NCBI GenBank assembly: GCA_031296115.1
Contig: JARLGI010000072.1
Coordinates: 1 to 34,285 of the forward strand
Direction: 5' to 3'
Length of the DNA stretch: 34,285 bases
DNA from: Acidobacteriota bacterium
GTDB lineage: Bacteria; Acidobacteriota; Terriglobia; Terriglobales; Acidobacteriaceae
Shown here: positions 25,477 through 34,191 of the stretch, one piece after another
Position numbering within the stretch: the first letter of the stretch is position 1
How the letters are laid out: the number at the start of each line of letters is the position of its first letter
Notes under the pieces: model-generated
Databases searched by the model: none
Seen by the model: only the letters and a program-made list of their open reading frames with translations
Told to the model about the DNA's origin: nothing
Made by a program: the position numbers and the translations under genes

Positions 25477-25493
25477 CGTGGTGTTTGGACGGC

Positions 25494-26099
25494 TTACTGG
25501 GACGAAGGTTCACCTTCGGCGAGTTCTTTGTAATAGGGTTCTCCGGCGCAAGCCCGGCAGAGTAGTTGTCCCTCGCGCCGCACCTCGCGCTGGAAGTTGA
25601 TGCCTTCGCCGCACTGCTGGCAGACAATTCGCTCACCCTTGTAACCGGGCAAATCTTCCGGCGGCAGCGCGACCTTGACCCACTGAATGCGGAACAGGTC
25701 CGCGTTGCTCATCTCGCGATAGGCCAGCATCTGCTGCTGGTCCTTGTTCTGCAGTTCGGGATGCATCTGGCGCGCCAGCGCTTTGGAGCTTTCCTTGGCT
25801 GACACCCGCACCGCACGGCCGGATTCGAGATCGACGAAGGTCGCAGCGACCTTGCCCCAATCGCGGAACTTCAGCGCGCGCTTGCCCAATCGGCATCCGG
25901 TAACGACGGCGACCGCATCGGTCGCGCAGCGGTCGATCTCGACGAAGGTGATAAGCCGTTTGCGGTCTTTGCCGCGCGGGTCGCCAATGCCGAGCAGTTC
26001 CAGCCCCAACATCGCCAGGCGCACGCCAAGCACTTGTCCGGCACACAGATGTCCGTGCGCCACCTCAGCGTCGCGCAGCAATTCGTCAAGGGTCTTCAA
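25494..26099 (-). CDS. FmdE-like protein (formylmethanofuran dehydrogenase subunit E family)
   Basis: A 201-residue protein. The first half has the FmdE hallmark AHGHLCAGQVLGVRLAMLGL (H15, H17, C19), and then IDRCATDAVAVVTGCRLGKR with Cys residues that may bind metal. The C-terminus is a zinc ribbon, CQQCGEGINFQRE then LLCRACA. TTG 26099 is taken as start: it overlaps the stop of the upstream gene (TTGA), AGGAG lies about 11 bases ahead, and a longer frame gives non-homologous residues. Despite the name, these proteins occur widely in non-methanogens, often near molybdenum or metal proteins; the real role is unknown. Confidence 0.88.
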   Translation of the reverse strand: MKTLDELLRDAEVAHGHLCAGQVLGVRLAMLGLELLGIGDPRGKDRKRLITFVEIDRCATDAVAVVTGCRLGKRALKFRDWGKVAATFVDLESGRAVRVSAKESSKALARQMHPELQNKDQQQMLAYREMSNADLFRIQWVKVALPPEDLPGYKGERIVCQQCGEGINFQREVRREGQLLCRACAGEPYYKELAEGEPSSQ

Positions 26100-26740
26100 G
26101 CGAAGGTGTACTCCTGATGCCTCATTGTTCTTCCGCCGGCGACCTGATCGGCAAAACGTCCGCTGACGTTCACGGTGAAGCGCTCGCCATTCTTGGGCAG
26201 AAATGTCACTCTTGCCGGTTGGCGCTCCCAATGCGGCTGCGCGCAGTCGGAATCCGGCAAATCTCCGGCACTGGCCTTGGCCACATCCTTGCGATACAGC
26301 GGTTTCCGGACGCCAATCTGTGCGACGACCGCGATCACACGCTCGCCATTGCCGGCGATGCCGCAATAGGCCGCATAATCGCGGTACCAGCTTACGTCAG
26401 AATAAAGCGGATCGAAATCAGGCAGTCTCAGGTAGCCGCCGCGCTGCCAGAGCCACTTGATGGTCTTGCTGGAATCATCGGGCAGCGAGTCGTTGATGCG
26501 GTACGCCTGCCGAATAACGTACTCGCGGTCCGTGACGTCATGCGACTTGCCGGTGGTGAACTCTTTCAGCTTGGTGTCGACATACAGCGGCCGCACCGTG
26601 ATGTCGATGGTCCTGTTCCCCGTAGTACCGACGAGCAACTTCACCGGCACGGCCTTCCCCAAGGCGACAACGTGCGGCTTGGACGCGGCCCAGGCGACGG
26701 TGCTCAGCAGCATGAATACAAGGACCCGAAGTATGCGCAT
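26096..26740 (-). CDS. Secreted protein of unknown function upstream of FmdE
   Basis: A 214-residue protein with a signal peptide (RILRVLVFMLLSTVAWAA) at start ATG 26740, preferred over an upstream in-frame ATG because it places the signal at the N-terminus. The mature part is beta-rich with conserved-looking blocks KAVPVKLLVG, LYVDTKLKEFTTG, YVIRQAYRINDSLPDD and a WLWQRGGYLRLPD segment; Cys residues are few. No family recognised. First of three co-directional genes; its last bases overlap the FmdE start. Confidence 0.78.
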   Translation of the reverse strand: MRILRVLVFMLLSTVAWAASKPHVVALGKAVPVKLLVGTTGNRTIDITVRPLYVDTKLKEFTTGKSHDVTDREYVIRQAYRINDSLPDDSSKTIKWLWQRGGYLRLPDFDPLYSDVSWYRDYAAYCGIAGNGERVIAVVAQIGVRKPLYRKDVAKASAGDLPDSDCAQPHWERQPARVTFLPKNGERFTVNVSGRFADQVAGGRTMRHQEYTFA

Positions 26741-26885
26741 CACTACTGGAAGGCTAAACCCGGCACACATCGGCTGCAAGTATTAAGACCCTTGCCGTCA
26801 GCACAAAACATCTATGGCGAAGCAAGCATACGGTGCGTGGAGAATTCCATCGTTGGCCGCCGAGAGCGTGCTGGAATGGCGCAAG

Positions 26886-26914
26886 TTCATGCCCGCTTAC
26901 AACTGGCATACAAT
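26886..26914 (+). promoter_or_regulatory. Weak candidate promoter for the GT2 gene
   Basis: -10 TACAAT (26909-26914, five of six) with a poor -35 TTCATG (26886-26891) at 17 bases. Transcription would start about 14 bases before the GTG, so the leader would be very short. Confidence 0.35.
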
Positions 26915-26934
26915 AAACCTGCGCCTCGGCGCCG

Positions 26935-27726
26935 GTGACGAGCTTGACCTGTAGCTTCATCATTCCCGCGTACAACGAAAGCGAGCGTCTGACCCACTCG
27001 CTGCCCAAAGTACTGGACTACATACACCAGCAGCAGCCGCACTCCGAAATCATCGTGGTGAATGACGGATCCACCGACGAGACGGCGGCGATTGTTCGGC
27101 GCTTTGCTGCGGACCATCCTGAAGTCCGGCTGCTGGAAAACCCCGGCAACCGCGGCAAAGGATACAGCGTTCGCAATGGCATGCTGCACGCCCGCGGCGA
27201 TGTGATGCTGTTCACCGATGCGGATTTATCCTCGCCTATCGGTGAAGCCGGAAAGCTGCTTTTGGCGATCGAGCGCGGCGCCGACATCGCCATCGGTTCG
27301 CGATGGCTACAGGCGGAGCTGCAGACCGAACGTCAGCCGTGGTACCGGCAGCTTTATGGCCGTCTATTCAATTTGGGGCTGCGCATCGTGCTCGGCTTGA
27401 AGTATCGCGATACCCAATGCGGTTTCAAGGCATTCAACCGGACCGCCGTTCGCACCCTCTTTACCCGGCAACAGGTGGAGCGCTGGGGATTCGATCCCGA
27501 ATTGCTGTTCCTGGCCGGGAAGTTTCATTTGAAGACGACGGAAGTTCCGGTGGAGTGGGCGCACGACCATCGCTCGAAGATCAGCCCTTTGCGCGATGGC
27601 TTGAAAATGGGGCTCGAGATACTAAAGGTGCGGTGGAACTATTTGGAGGGCCTCTACGAAGAACCTGCCGCCGCTCCGGAAGAACATACTACGGAGCCGG
27701 TCCTTCCAGTGCAGGTAGCAAAATAA
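26935..27726 (+). CDS. Family 2 glycosyltransferase, polyprenyl-phosphate-sugar synthase type
   Basis: A 263-residue GT-A enzyme: FIIPAYNESERL, VVNDGSTDET, NRGKGYSVRNGM, and the metal-binding DAD in FTDADLSSP. Then GSRW, QCGFKAFNR and WGFDPELLFLA, EVPVEWAHD. These blocks are typical of dolichyl/undecaprenyl-phosphate glucose or mannose synthases, which load a lipid carrier at the membrane for cell-envelope glycans. No transmembrane helix at the C-terminus, so it is the soluble type. GTG start with no obvious ribosome site. It is upstream of egtB on the same strand but about 230 bases away, so operon membership is unsure. Confidence 0.93.
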   Translation: MTSLTCSFIIPAYNESERLTHSLPKVLDYIHQQQPHSEIIVVNDGSTDETAAIVRRFAADHPEVRLLENPGNRGKGYSVRNGMLHARGDVMLFTDADLSSPIGEAGKLLLAIERGADIAIGSRWLQAELQTERQPWYRQLYGRLFNLGLRIVLGLKYRDTQCGFKAFNRTAVRTLFTRQQVERWGFDPELLFLAGKFHLKTTEVPVEWAHDHRSKISPLRDGLKMGLEILKVRWNYLEGLYEEPAAAPEEHTTEPVLPVQVAK

Positions 27727-27958
27727 CAGGGTCAGCCTGCTTCGTGCGGGCAACGGTCACGGAATTCTGGTTCGCGAAAGGGCTGCGCATTACGCTACGG
27801 TTAATTTTGTGCGAAAATTTGGAACCTTGCCTTAATCTAGGCATCTTTTGCTAAGGCACACCTGGCGGAACCGAGCAGAAGCTATCTCATCTGCGTCCGA
27901 TTCAAGTTCCGTAACCGCATCGTCTGATTCTGCATCTCACTTAAGATTTACGGCCACT

Positions 27959-29251
27959 ATGCACAGTACAGGCGCATCACGAGACGTGTTGTTAGTCGGA
28001 ATGACCTCCGCACGAGTTCCGCTGGCGGAGGAATACCTCGCTGTCCGGCAGACCTCGCTGCATCTGTGTGCCGGCTTCACGGTTGAGGACCATTGCCTGC
28101 AAGCCATGGCCGACGCCAGTCCTGCCAAGTGGCACTTGGCGCACACCACGTGGTTTTTCGAAACGTTTCTGCTGTCGAACTTTACCGAGGGCTATCACCC
28201 TTTCCATCCTGCGTTTCGCAGCCTCTTCAACTCGTACTACAACGCGGTCGGGGAACGGCCCCTGCGCGCGCTGCGGCACGTTTTGTCGCGGCCCGGACTG
28301 GAAGAAGTGCACGCTTACCGCGATTACGTTGATGAGGCGATGGTCCACTTCCTGTCCCAGGACATTCCCCAGGCAGCGCTCGATCTGGTTCTGCTGGGCA
28401 TCAACCATGAGCAGCAACACCAGGAATTGATCATCACCGACGTGAAGAACGGCCTGGCGGCGAGCCCGCTTCGGCCGGCTTATCGCACCAGTGTCCACCT
28501 TGACCCCCAACCAGCGAGCGTCGTTGATTTGGCATGGCGCAGTTTCGAGCCCTGTATTTACGGCCTTGGTTTTGAAGGCGAGGATTTCGCCTTCGACAAC
28601 GAGCGTCCCCGCCATCAGGTTTATCTGGATGCGTTCCGGCTGGCATCCCGCTTGGTGAGCAATGGCGAGTACCTGGAGTTCATGCACGACGGCGGGTACA
28701 GCAACGCCAGTTTATGGTTCTCCGATGGCTGGGACTGCGTGCGCAACAACCAGTGGAGCGCACCGCAGTACTGGGAGCAGCACGACGGCGAATGGTGGCA
28801 TTACACCATCGACGGCATGAAGCCGGTGGACTCGGCACAACCGGTTTGTCACGTCAGCTATTACGAGGCCGATGCCTATGCGCGCTGGGCTGGCGCGCGG
28901 CTGCCCGCGGAATTCGAATGGGAGGTCGCAGCTCAGTCATGTCCAGTCACCGGAAATTTTCTGGAGAGCGGAGATCTGCATCCGCGCACTGCGAGTGACG
29001 CCGCTGGGCTGTCCCAGATGTATGGCGATGTTTGGGAGTGGACGGCGAGTCCTTACGTTGCATATCCGGGGTTCAAACCCGCTGCGGGCACGGTCGGCGA
29101 GTACAACGGCAAGTTCATGTGCAACCAGATGGTGCTGCGCGGCGGTTCCTGCGCAACGCCGCAGTCCCATATTCGCGCCACCTATCGCAACTTCTTTCCG
29201 CCCCATGCGCGCTGGCAATTCATGGGCGTCCGGTTGGCCAATGGCAACTAG
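27959..29251 (+). CDS. egtB: Ergothioneine biosynthesis protein EgtB (sulfoxide synthase)
   Basis: A non-heme iron enzyme that joins hercynine to a thiol donor (gamma-glutamylcysteine or cysteine) using oxygen. The N-terminal DinB-like part has the iron-binding histidines H62 (WHLAHTTWFFE), H150 and H154 (NHEQQHQELI). The C-terminal formylglycine-enzyme-like part has PRHQVYLDAFRL, NGEYLEFM, PVCHVSYYEADAYARWAG, RLPAEFEWE, GDVWEWTASPY and VLRGGS. Start: ATG 27959 gives 430 residues; a shorter ATG at 28001 is also plausible, and neither has a strong ribosome site. egtD overlaps its end by 11 bases. No egtA or egtC is nearby, so the donor may be free cysteine or the other genes lie elsewhere. Confidence 0.95.
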   Translation: MHSTGASRDVLLVGMTSARVPLAEEYLAVRQTSLHLCAGFTVEDHCLQAMADASPAKWHLAHTTWFFETFLLSNFTEGYHPFHPAFRSLFNSYYNAVGERPLRALRHVLSRPGLEEVHAYRDYVDEAMVHFLSQDIPQAALDLVLLGINHEQQHQELIITDVKNGLAASPLRPAYRTSVHLDPQPASVVDLAWRSFEPCIYGLGFEGEDFAFDNERPRHQVYLDAFRLASRLVSNGEYLEFMHDGGYSNASLWFSDGWDCVRNNQWSAPQYWEQHDGEWWHYTIDGMKPVDSAQPVCHVSYYEADAYARWAGARLPAEFEWEVAAQSCPVTGNFLESGDLHPRTASDAAGLSQMYGDVWEWTASPYVAYPGFKPAAGTVGEYNGKFMCNQMVLRGGSCATPQSHIRATYRNFFPPHARWQFMGVRLANGN

Positions 29252-30203
29252 CAAGCATCTGCAATTCGTAGCCAACCACGCCATTGCGCTAGAAGTGCGC
29301 CAGGGACTTAGCGCTAACCCCAAGCATCTTCCTTCCAAACTGTTCTATGACGAGATCGGGTCGGCACTATTTGAACAGATCACTGACCTGCCGGAATATT
29401 ATTTGACCCGCACCGAGCGCTCCATACTGGAGATCTATGCAGGTGAGATTCTGCAGCAGGCGGGACCGTCGTTGACCCTGATCGAGTTGGGCGCAGGCAC
29501 TGCCTGCAAGACTTGCATCCTCATCGAAGAACTGTTGCGCCGTCAGAGCCGTGCGCTGTTTTATCCCATCGACGTGTCTTCCTCGGCCTTGAATGAGGCG
29601 GTGCGGCAACTGGGCCGCCAGTCTCCCGGTGTGCGAGTGAATCCCATCGTGGCGGACTACACCGGCGGAGTGCCTGCTCTCAGTCGAATCAGCGGGCGGA
29701 AGCTGGTGCTTTACATCGGCTCCAGTATCGGCAACTTCGAGCCGCACGAAGCCATTGGCATCTTGCGGCGCCTCCGGCGTACCTTGCGACCCGGCGACGC
29801 CTTGTTGCTGGGCGCCGATTTTGCCAAGAGCCCGAAGCTCCTGGTTCCGGCCTACGACGATGCCCAGGGCGTGACCGCAGCCTTCAACAGGAACATTCTG
29901 GCGCGTCTGAACCGCGAGTTGGAAGCTGACTTCCGGCTGGAAGAGTTTCGTCACGTGGCGCTGTGGAACCGGCGCCTTTCGCGGATGGAGATTTACCTGG
30001 AGAGCGCGATCGCGCAGGCCGCCTTCCTTGCTGCGATTGACATGGATGTTTCGTTCGAGCGCGGAGAACGCATTCACACCGAGAACAGCTACAAATACAC
30101 CCACGACATGCTCGACTCAATCCTGCGGGGGAGCGGCTTTACTCTCGAGCAATCGTGGTGCGACCGTCAGAAATGGTTCGGCGTTCACCTGGCGAGAGTG
30201 TGA
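29241..30203 (+). CDS. egtD: L-histidine N-alpha-methyltransferase EgtD
   Basis: Trimethylates histidine to hercynine with SAM, the first ergothioneine step. A 320-residue protein, the normal length. Seen: LPSKLFYDEIGSALFEQIT, LPEYYLTRTE, LIELGAGTACKT (SAM loop), YPIDVSSSAL, LVLYIGSSIGNF, GDALLLGADFAK, and the C-terminal FERGERIHTENSYKYT histidine-binding region. The ATG lies inside the last codons of egtB in another frame, so translation is coupled. Its SAM demand links it to metK/ahcY in the same window only loosely. Confidence 0.97.
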   Translation: MATSKHLQFVANHAIALEVRQGLSANPKHLPSKLFYDEIGSALFEQITDLPEYYLTRTERSILEIYAGEILQQAGPSLTLIELGAGTACKTCILIEELLRRQSRALFYPIDVSSSALNEAVRQLGRQSPGVRVNPIVADYTGGVPALSRISGRKLVLYIGSSIGNFEPHEAIGILRRLRRTLRPGDALLLGADFAKSPKLLVPAYDDAQGVTAAFNRNILARLNRELEADFRLEEFRHVALWNRRLSRMEIYLESAIAQAAFLAAIDMDVSFERGERIHTENSYKYTHDMLDSILRGSGFTLEQSWCDRQKWFGVHLARV

Positions 30204-30205
30204 GA

Positions 30206-30550
30206 TCACAACACAACCAGCGTAATGCCGCGGTTTCCCCTCCCCAGATCGCTGTCGTTTTTCAGTTCAGGCATCCGCTTGAGCAGCTCCCAGGAACGCT
30301 CATCGCTGGTACGCCAGTTCTCGCCATAGATGCAACCCTGGACTTCCTGCTTCTGCGACATCTGGCGCAGGGTGGACTGCAGAGCGATGCGCAGGTCTCC
30401 GCCCACGCCGCTGGAACCGTACCCGTGTACCAGCTTCAAAATCCTGAAACCGTCCCGGCGCGCGATGCTGAGCTCTCCCTGCAAACACGTGCGGGCTTGC
30501 TCCACGCTGGGCATACCGTCTTTGATGACCACGGTCTTGATGGCCGCCAT
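30206..30550 (-). CDS. Smr-domain-like small protein
   Basis: A 114-residue protein; ATG 30550 has GGAGG at a good distance. The core ILKLVHGYGSSGVGGDLRIA matches the Smr signature (HGxGxGxLR), found in small MutS-related nucleases; the later segment carries GENWRTSDERSWELLKR. The N-terminal piece (KTVVIKDGMPSVEQAR) is also usual for Smr-type single-domain proteins. Possible nucleic acid nicking or binding; not proven. It converges on egtD, whose stop is three bases away. Confidence 0.7.
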   Translation of the reverse strand: MAAIKTVVIKDGMPSVEQARTCLQGELSIARRDGFRILKLVHGYGSSGVGGDLRIALQSTLRQMSQKQEVQGCIYGENWRTSDERSWELLKRMPELKNDSDLGRGNRGITLVVL

Positions 30551-30674
30551 AGCTGCCCTCCACACGGCAGGGTTGCGGGAACACAATAGCACTTCCACGT
30601 CGAGGCGGTCAGCGGTGGCGGAGGAATCCGGTGCAATTCGGAACAGCAGGAATCAAGCATCTGTGAGGGTATTA

Positions 30675-30689
30675 CTACCAACGTGGTAG
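30675..30689. promoter_or_regulatory. Perfect inverted repeat, possible operator
   Basis: CTACCA-ACG-TGGTAG lies in the gap between the divergent Smr-like gene and the PilZ/LuxR pair. Arms of six with a three-base centre are a common size for a dimeric regulator site. It could serve the nearby LuxR-type protein; inference only. Confidence 0.35.
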
Positions 30690-30822
30690 GCGGGTCTGCG
30701 TCGGGATCGGAGCTGTTTAGACTTGGCGTTGAAGCGCAAGTTTTCGACATTTGGTGACGTTTATTAGCGCCGGTAATCAATTAAGATGGTACTTTAGTAA
30801 CTCACGGAAGTAGGGTTCTTGG

Positions 30823-31164
30823 ATGTATCCTGTCGCCAATACAGTTATGAGTTTTGGCCGTCAGATCGACCTGCGCAACTCACTTCGGTTCCCGTTGCAC
30901 CTCCAGGTAACTCTAAAGACCCCAACCCGGGAGTACTCGGCCAAGACGATTGACATTTCTGCTGGCGGGATATTGTTTTATACCGAATGTGGCATCGAGG
31001 TGGGGTCTCCCGTGGAGTTTACGGTCGAAATGCCGGGCGACGTACTGGGAGCGAATCACGTCGTGCTCGTGAAGTGCCAGGGCCGCGTGGTTCGATGCAC
31101 GGAAGAGGCGTCTGGCCGCAGCGCGGCGGTGGTGATTGATGAATATCACTTCGAGCGACTCTAA
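30823..31164 (+). CDS. PilZ-domain protein, predicted c-di-GMP binder
   Basis: A 113-residue single PilZ domain. The two c-di-GMP motifs are intact: RxxxR as R18NSLR22 and the D-x-S-x-x-G motif as D44ISAGG49, with the expected beta-barrel spacing (VEFTVEMPG and CQGRVVRC). ATG 30823 is used; ATG at 30847 is an alternative. The next gene begins inside its last codons in another frame, so a c-di-GMP receptor and a LuxR-type regulator are made together. It probably passes second-messenger state to transcription or motility; the link to the regulator is inferred from overlap. Confidence 0.9.
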   Translation: MYPVANTVMSFGRQIDLRNSLRFPLHLQVTLKTPTREYSAKTIDISAGGILFYTECGIEVGSPVEFTVEMPGDVLGANHVVLVKCQGRVVRCTEEASGRSAAVVIDEYHFERL

Positions 31165-32065
31165 GCACCCGAATCGCGCTTCTGGAACGGGCGCCCAAAG
31201 CCGGGGTAATACTAGGCCTGGTGCCTCCGGTCCAGACAGTTTTGGGGAGGCCCCTTCGGGCCCGATCCGGATCCTGCTGGCCGATTCGGAGGCCATCTTT
31301 CGTGTGGGAATGGCCAAGATCTTCGCTGTCGAGAAGGACATCGAAGTCGTAGCCCAGACCGAGAACATACCGCAAACCCTCAACGTGGTCTCGACCACTC
31401 CCCTCGACGTAATTTTCTTCGAGAGCGGTCTGTCCCCCACCCCTTCCGAGGCCGTCAGCGAAGTCGCGCGGCGGGCTCTCACGGGCGCGAAATTGGTCCT
31501 GGTAACCCAGCGGGCCGGCGAACAGGAGACGGTGGACTATCTGCGCCGGGGTGTGCGCGGGATCCTGAACCGCGCCGTGTCACCCGAGTTGCTGGTGCGC
31601 TGTGTGCGCAAAGTTGCGGCAGGGGAAACGTGGCTGGACAAGCAGGGTGTCAACTGGCTGATCGAAGCCTACCGGTCGCAAGCCCTCCAGGGAAGCGGGT
31701 CGAAACAGCAGTTGCGTCTGAGCGAAAAGGAAATGCTGATCATCAGCGGTGTCACGCAGGGCCTCAAGAACAAGGACATTGCCAGGGAAATCGGAACGAC
31801 GGAGCAGGTGGTGAAGAACTACCTGCGCAAGATCTACGACAAGTTGCAGGTCCTGGATCGCCTTGAGCTCGCACTTTACAGCATGCATCACCGATTGCTG
31901 GAGGGCTATGTGCCGCAGTCGGTACGTGGTGGCAAAGGGGGCAGCGTGCTGATAGCCGACACAACGGTATCGCCAGAGACCGTTCCGGCGATACCTTCAG
32001 ATGCGGCGGCGCCGGCTGGCCCCGGCGATCTGCCCAACCCTGACCCGAACAACAAGAATTCCTGA
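31139..32065 (+). CDS. LuxR-family response regulator with degenerate receiver
   Basis: A 308-residue protein with a disordered N-terminal 40 residues. The receiver-like domain (about 43-160) has ILLADSEAIFRVG and PLDVIFFESGLS: the phospho-acceptor position holds Glu 95 instead of Asp, the acidic pair is D49-S50, and the usual Lys is Asn 144. So it cannot be phosphorylated in the normal way, and Glu may mimic the active state. The C-terminal GerE/LuxR helix-turn-helix is intact at about 192-250 (LSEKEMLIISGVTQGLKNKD, TEQVVKNYLRKIYDKL). The tail is Pro/Ala-rich. ATG 31139 overlaps the PilZ gene by 26 bases. Confidence 0.92.
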   Translation: MNITSSDSKHPNRASGTGAQSRGNTRPGASGPDSFGEAPSGPIRILLADSEAIFRVGMAKIFAVEKDIEVVAQTENIPQTLNVVSTTPLDVIFFESGLSPTPSEAVSEVARRALTGAKLVLVTQRAGEQETVDYLRRGVRGILNRAVSPELLVRCVRKVAAGETWLDKQGVNWLIEAYRSQALQGSGSKQQLRLSEKEMLIISGVTQGLKNKDIAREIGTTEQVVKNYLRKIYDKLQVLDRLELALYSMHHRLLEGYVPQSVRGGKGGSVLIADTTVSPETVPAIPSDAAAPAGPGDLPNPDPNNKNS

Positions 32066-32151
32066 TCGGTCCCTCGGGCAGGCGTTATCCTGTTCCATCC
32101 GTGCTTTAAGACCTGGTGTGATTGCTTACATTCTAGAGTTGAGGTAGCTGA

Positions 32152-33579
32152 TGAGGGTTTTGAGTATCGCCCACCGCAAGTATTTGTCCCCATACGTCAT
32201 TCTTCTTCTGATCGCTCTGATTTCGTTATCGTCCGCGCAGTAATGAGCTGTCTCCGGCCCTGCGCGCCAGCATAGACGACATCGCACAACAAGTATTGGC
32301 GACGACCGGCGTGCCCAGTGCTTCGCTGGCGGTCGTGAAGGATGGCAAGATCGCTTACCTGCAAGCGTACGGACAAGCCAGGCTTGATCCCCGGACTCCC
32401 GCTACCCCGGCGATGCGATACAGCATCGGCTCCATCAGCAAGCAGTTCACGGCGGCAGCGATCCTCATGCTGGCGGAAGAAGGCAAGTTGTCGCTTGACG
32501 ATCCCGTGTCCAAGTATGCTTCCGGGCTCACGCGCGGCAACGAGGTCACGATTCGAGAGCTGCTGGCGCACCACCTCCGGCTATCAGGATTTCTGGCCGC
32601 AGGACTTCGTTCCGCCTTTGATGCCGCAGCCGATCTCCGCAGAACAGATCATGGACCGCTGGGCCCGCAAGCCGCTGGACTTCGATCCCGGGACGAAGTG
32701 GTAGTACAGCAATACGAATTACGTGATTGCCGGCGCTATCGTGGAAAAAGTAAGCGGGATGCCACTGTGGTCCTTACTGGGGCTGCGGGTCTTCACTCCG
32801 TTGGGCATGAAGAGTGTCACCGACACGAATGAGAAATCGCTGCCATCCAGCGATCCCGGTGTTATCTGCGTTACGCACTGGGCCCGCTGCATCCTGCGCC
32901 GAAGGAAGGAGTAGGTTGGATGTTTGCTGCCGGCGAGTTGGCGATGACCGCCGAAGATTTGGCGAAGTGGGACATCTCCATGATGCAGCAGTTCATTCTC
33001 AAGCCAACCTTCTACAAGGAGATGGAGACAGTTGTACTGCTGAAGAACGGCGCCGCAACCTGTTATGGTCTCGGGGTTGGCGTAAGCACGGTGAACGGAC
33101 ATCGCGTGCTGGAGCACGGCGGCGAGGTCTCGGGATTCACCGCGGAAAATATTGTGATGCCCGACGACAATATTGCGGTCGTGGTGTTGACCAACCAGGA
33201 TGCGGCCGAGGCGGCATCGGGAATCGGGAACCAGGTGAGAGCCGCTGTGTTCAATGCTGCGAACCCCTTGGACAGCGGACAGGAAGCAGTCATCCGCAAG
33301 GTCTACGATGGCCTGCGGCAGGGAAAGATCGACCGCTCCCTCTTCACCGAGAATGGCAACTCGTATTTCACCGACCAGGCCTTGCAGGACTACGCCGGAA
33401 GTCTTGGGCCTTTAGGCGCTCCACGCAGCTTTGCGCAGACCGGGACGGCCTTGCGCGGAGGCATGACAGAACGTATCTACGAGGCAAAATATCCGACGAG
33501 GGACCTGGTTATCATCGTTATCATCATCTACCAGATGCCGGACGGGAGGTTCGAACAATACATGATCGCCGAGAAATAG
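32152..33579 (+). pseudogene. Broken serine hydrolase (beta-lactamase class C / PBP4-like)
   Basis: A full-length exported serine hydrolase can be read in pieces. The signal peptide MRVLSIAHRKYLS then PYVILLLIALISLSSAQ runs into a stop at 32242, after which the frame shifts by one base. The body has SIGSISKQFTAAAIL (catalytic SxxK). A one-base shift near 32570 moves it to TSGYQDFWPQDF. A stop TAG at 32702 replaces a Gln codon just before YSNTNY (catalytic Tyr). Another shift near 32870 leads to RYALGPLHPAPK and VGWMFAAGEL, then HGGEVSGF and the stop at 33579. At least four lesions: a dead gene, or a poor assembly stretch. Confidence 0.85.
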
Positions 33580-33714
33580 ACGGCGACCAGCCGAGCAGGT
33601 TCTTGACGCTAGGCCGCCGGGCGGAGCGGCGCTACAATGAATTGATTGACTCAGATGCATTCTCAGTTTTTGTGTACTCGGACTGTGTCCATTTCTGATT
33701 TTTTGCGAGGCGAT

Positions 33715-34191
33715 ATGAAGGGCGATCCCAAGGTAATTGCGTTCTTGAACCAGGTGTTGAAGGCGGAGTTGACGGCTATTAATCAATACTTCCTGCACGC
33801 CGAAATGTGCGAGAACTGGGGCTATGAGCGGCTGGCGAAGTTGATCAAGAAAGAATCCATCGAGGAAATGGTGCATGCCGAGAAATGCATGGAGCGCATC
33901 CTGTATCTCGACGGCACTCCCAACATGAGCGACTACTTCAAGATCAATATTGGCGCCAGTGTCGAAGCGCAATTCAAGAACGATCTTCAGCTGGAATACG
34001 ACGCAGTTAAGCGCTTGAACCACGGCATCAAGCTCTGCACGGCAGCCAATGACGGTGGTTCGCGCGAACTCGCCGAAAAAATCCTCGGCGACGAAGAGCA
34101 CCACATCGACTGGCTGGAAGCTCAACTGCACGCCATTGGCGAGATGGGCATCCAGAACTACTTGGCGCAGCAGTTGAAGGAAGAGAACTGA
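33715..34191 (+). CDS. bfr: Bacterioferritin
   Basis: An iron-storage cage protein of 158 residues, the standard length. The ferroxidase ligands are all in place: E18, E51, H54, E94, E127, H130, plus Y25. Met 52, the heme ligand between subunits, is present (EEMVHAEKCME). Start ATG 33715 has GAGG four bases upstream; the open frame begins 69 bases earlier but without a site. A -10-like TACAAT at 33633-33638 suggests a promoter about 75 bases upstream, without a good -35. It may act with hemerythrin and the Cys-rich proteins in metal handling, but no physical link is visible. Confidence 0.97.
   Translation: MKGDPKVIAFLNQVLKAELTAINQYFLHAEMCENWGYERLAKLIKKESIEEMVHAEKCMERILYLDGTPNMSDYFKINIGASVEAQFKNDLQLEYDAVKRLNHGIKLCTAANDGGSRELAEKILGDEEHHIDWLEAQLHAIGEMGIQNYLAQQLKEEN

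Noticed and set aside
27826..27850. TGCCTTAATCTAGGCA hairpin with following T-rich bases as terminator of the GT2 gene
   Set aside because: Stem of only five pairs with weak T-run, about 100 bases after the stop; too weak to call.
33603..33638. TTGACG and TACAAT before bacterioferritin as a full promoter
   Set aside because: The spacer is 24 bases, too long for a normal sigma-70 promoter; only the -10 is kept as a remark.
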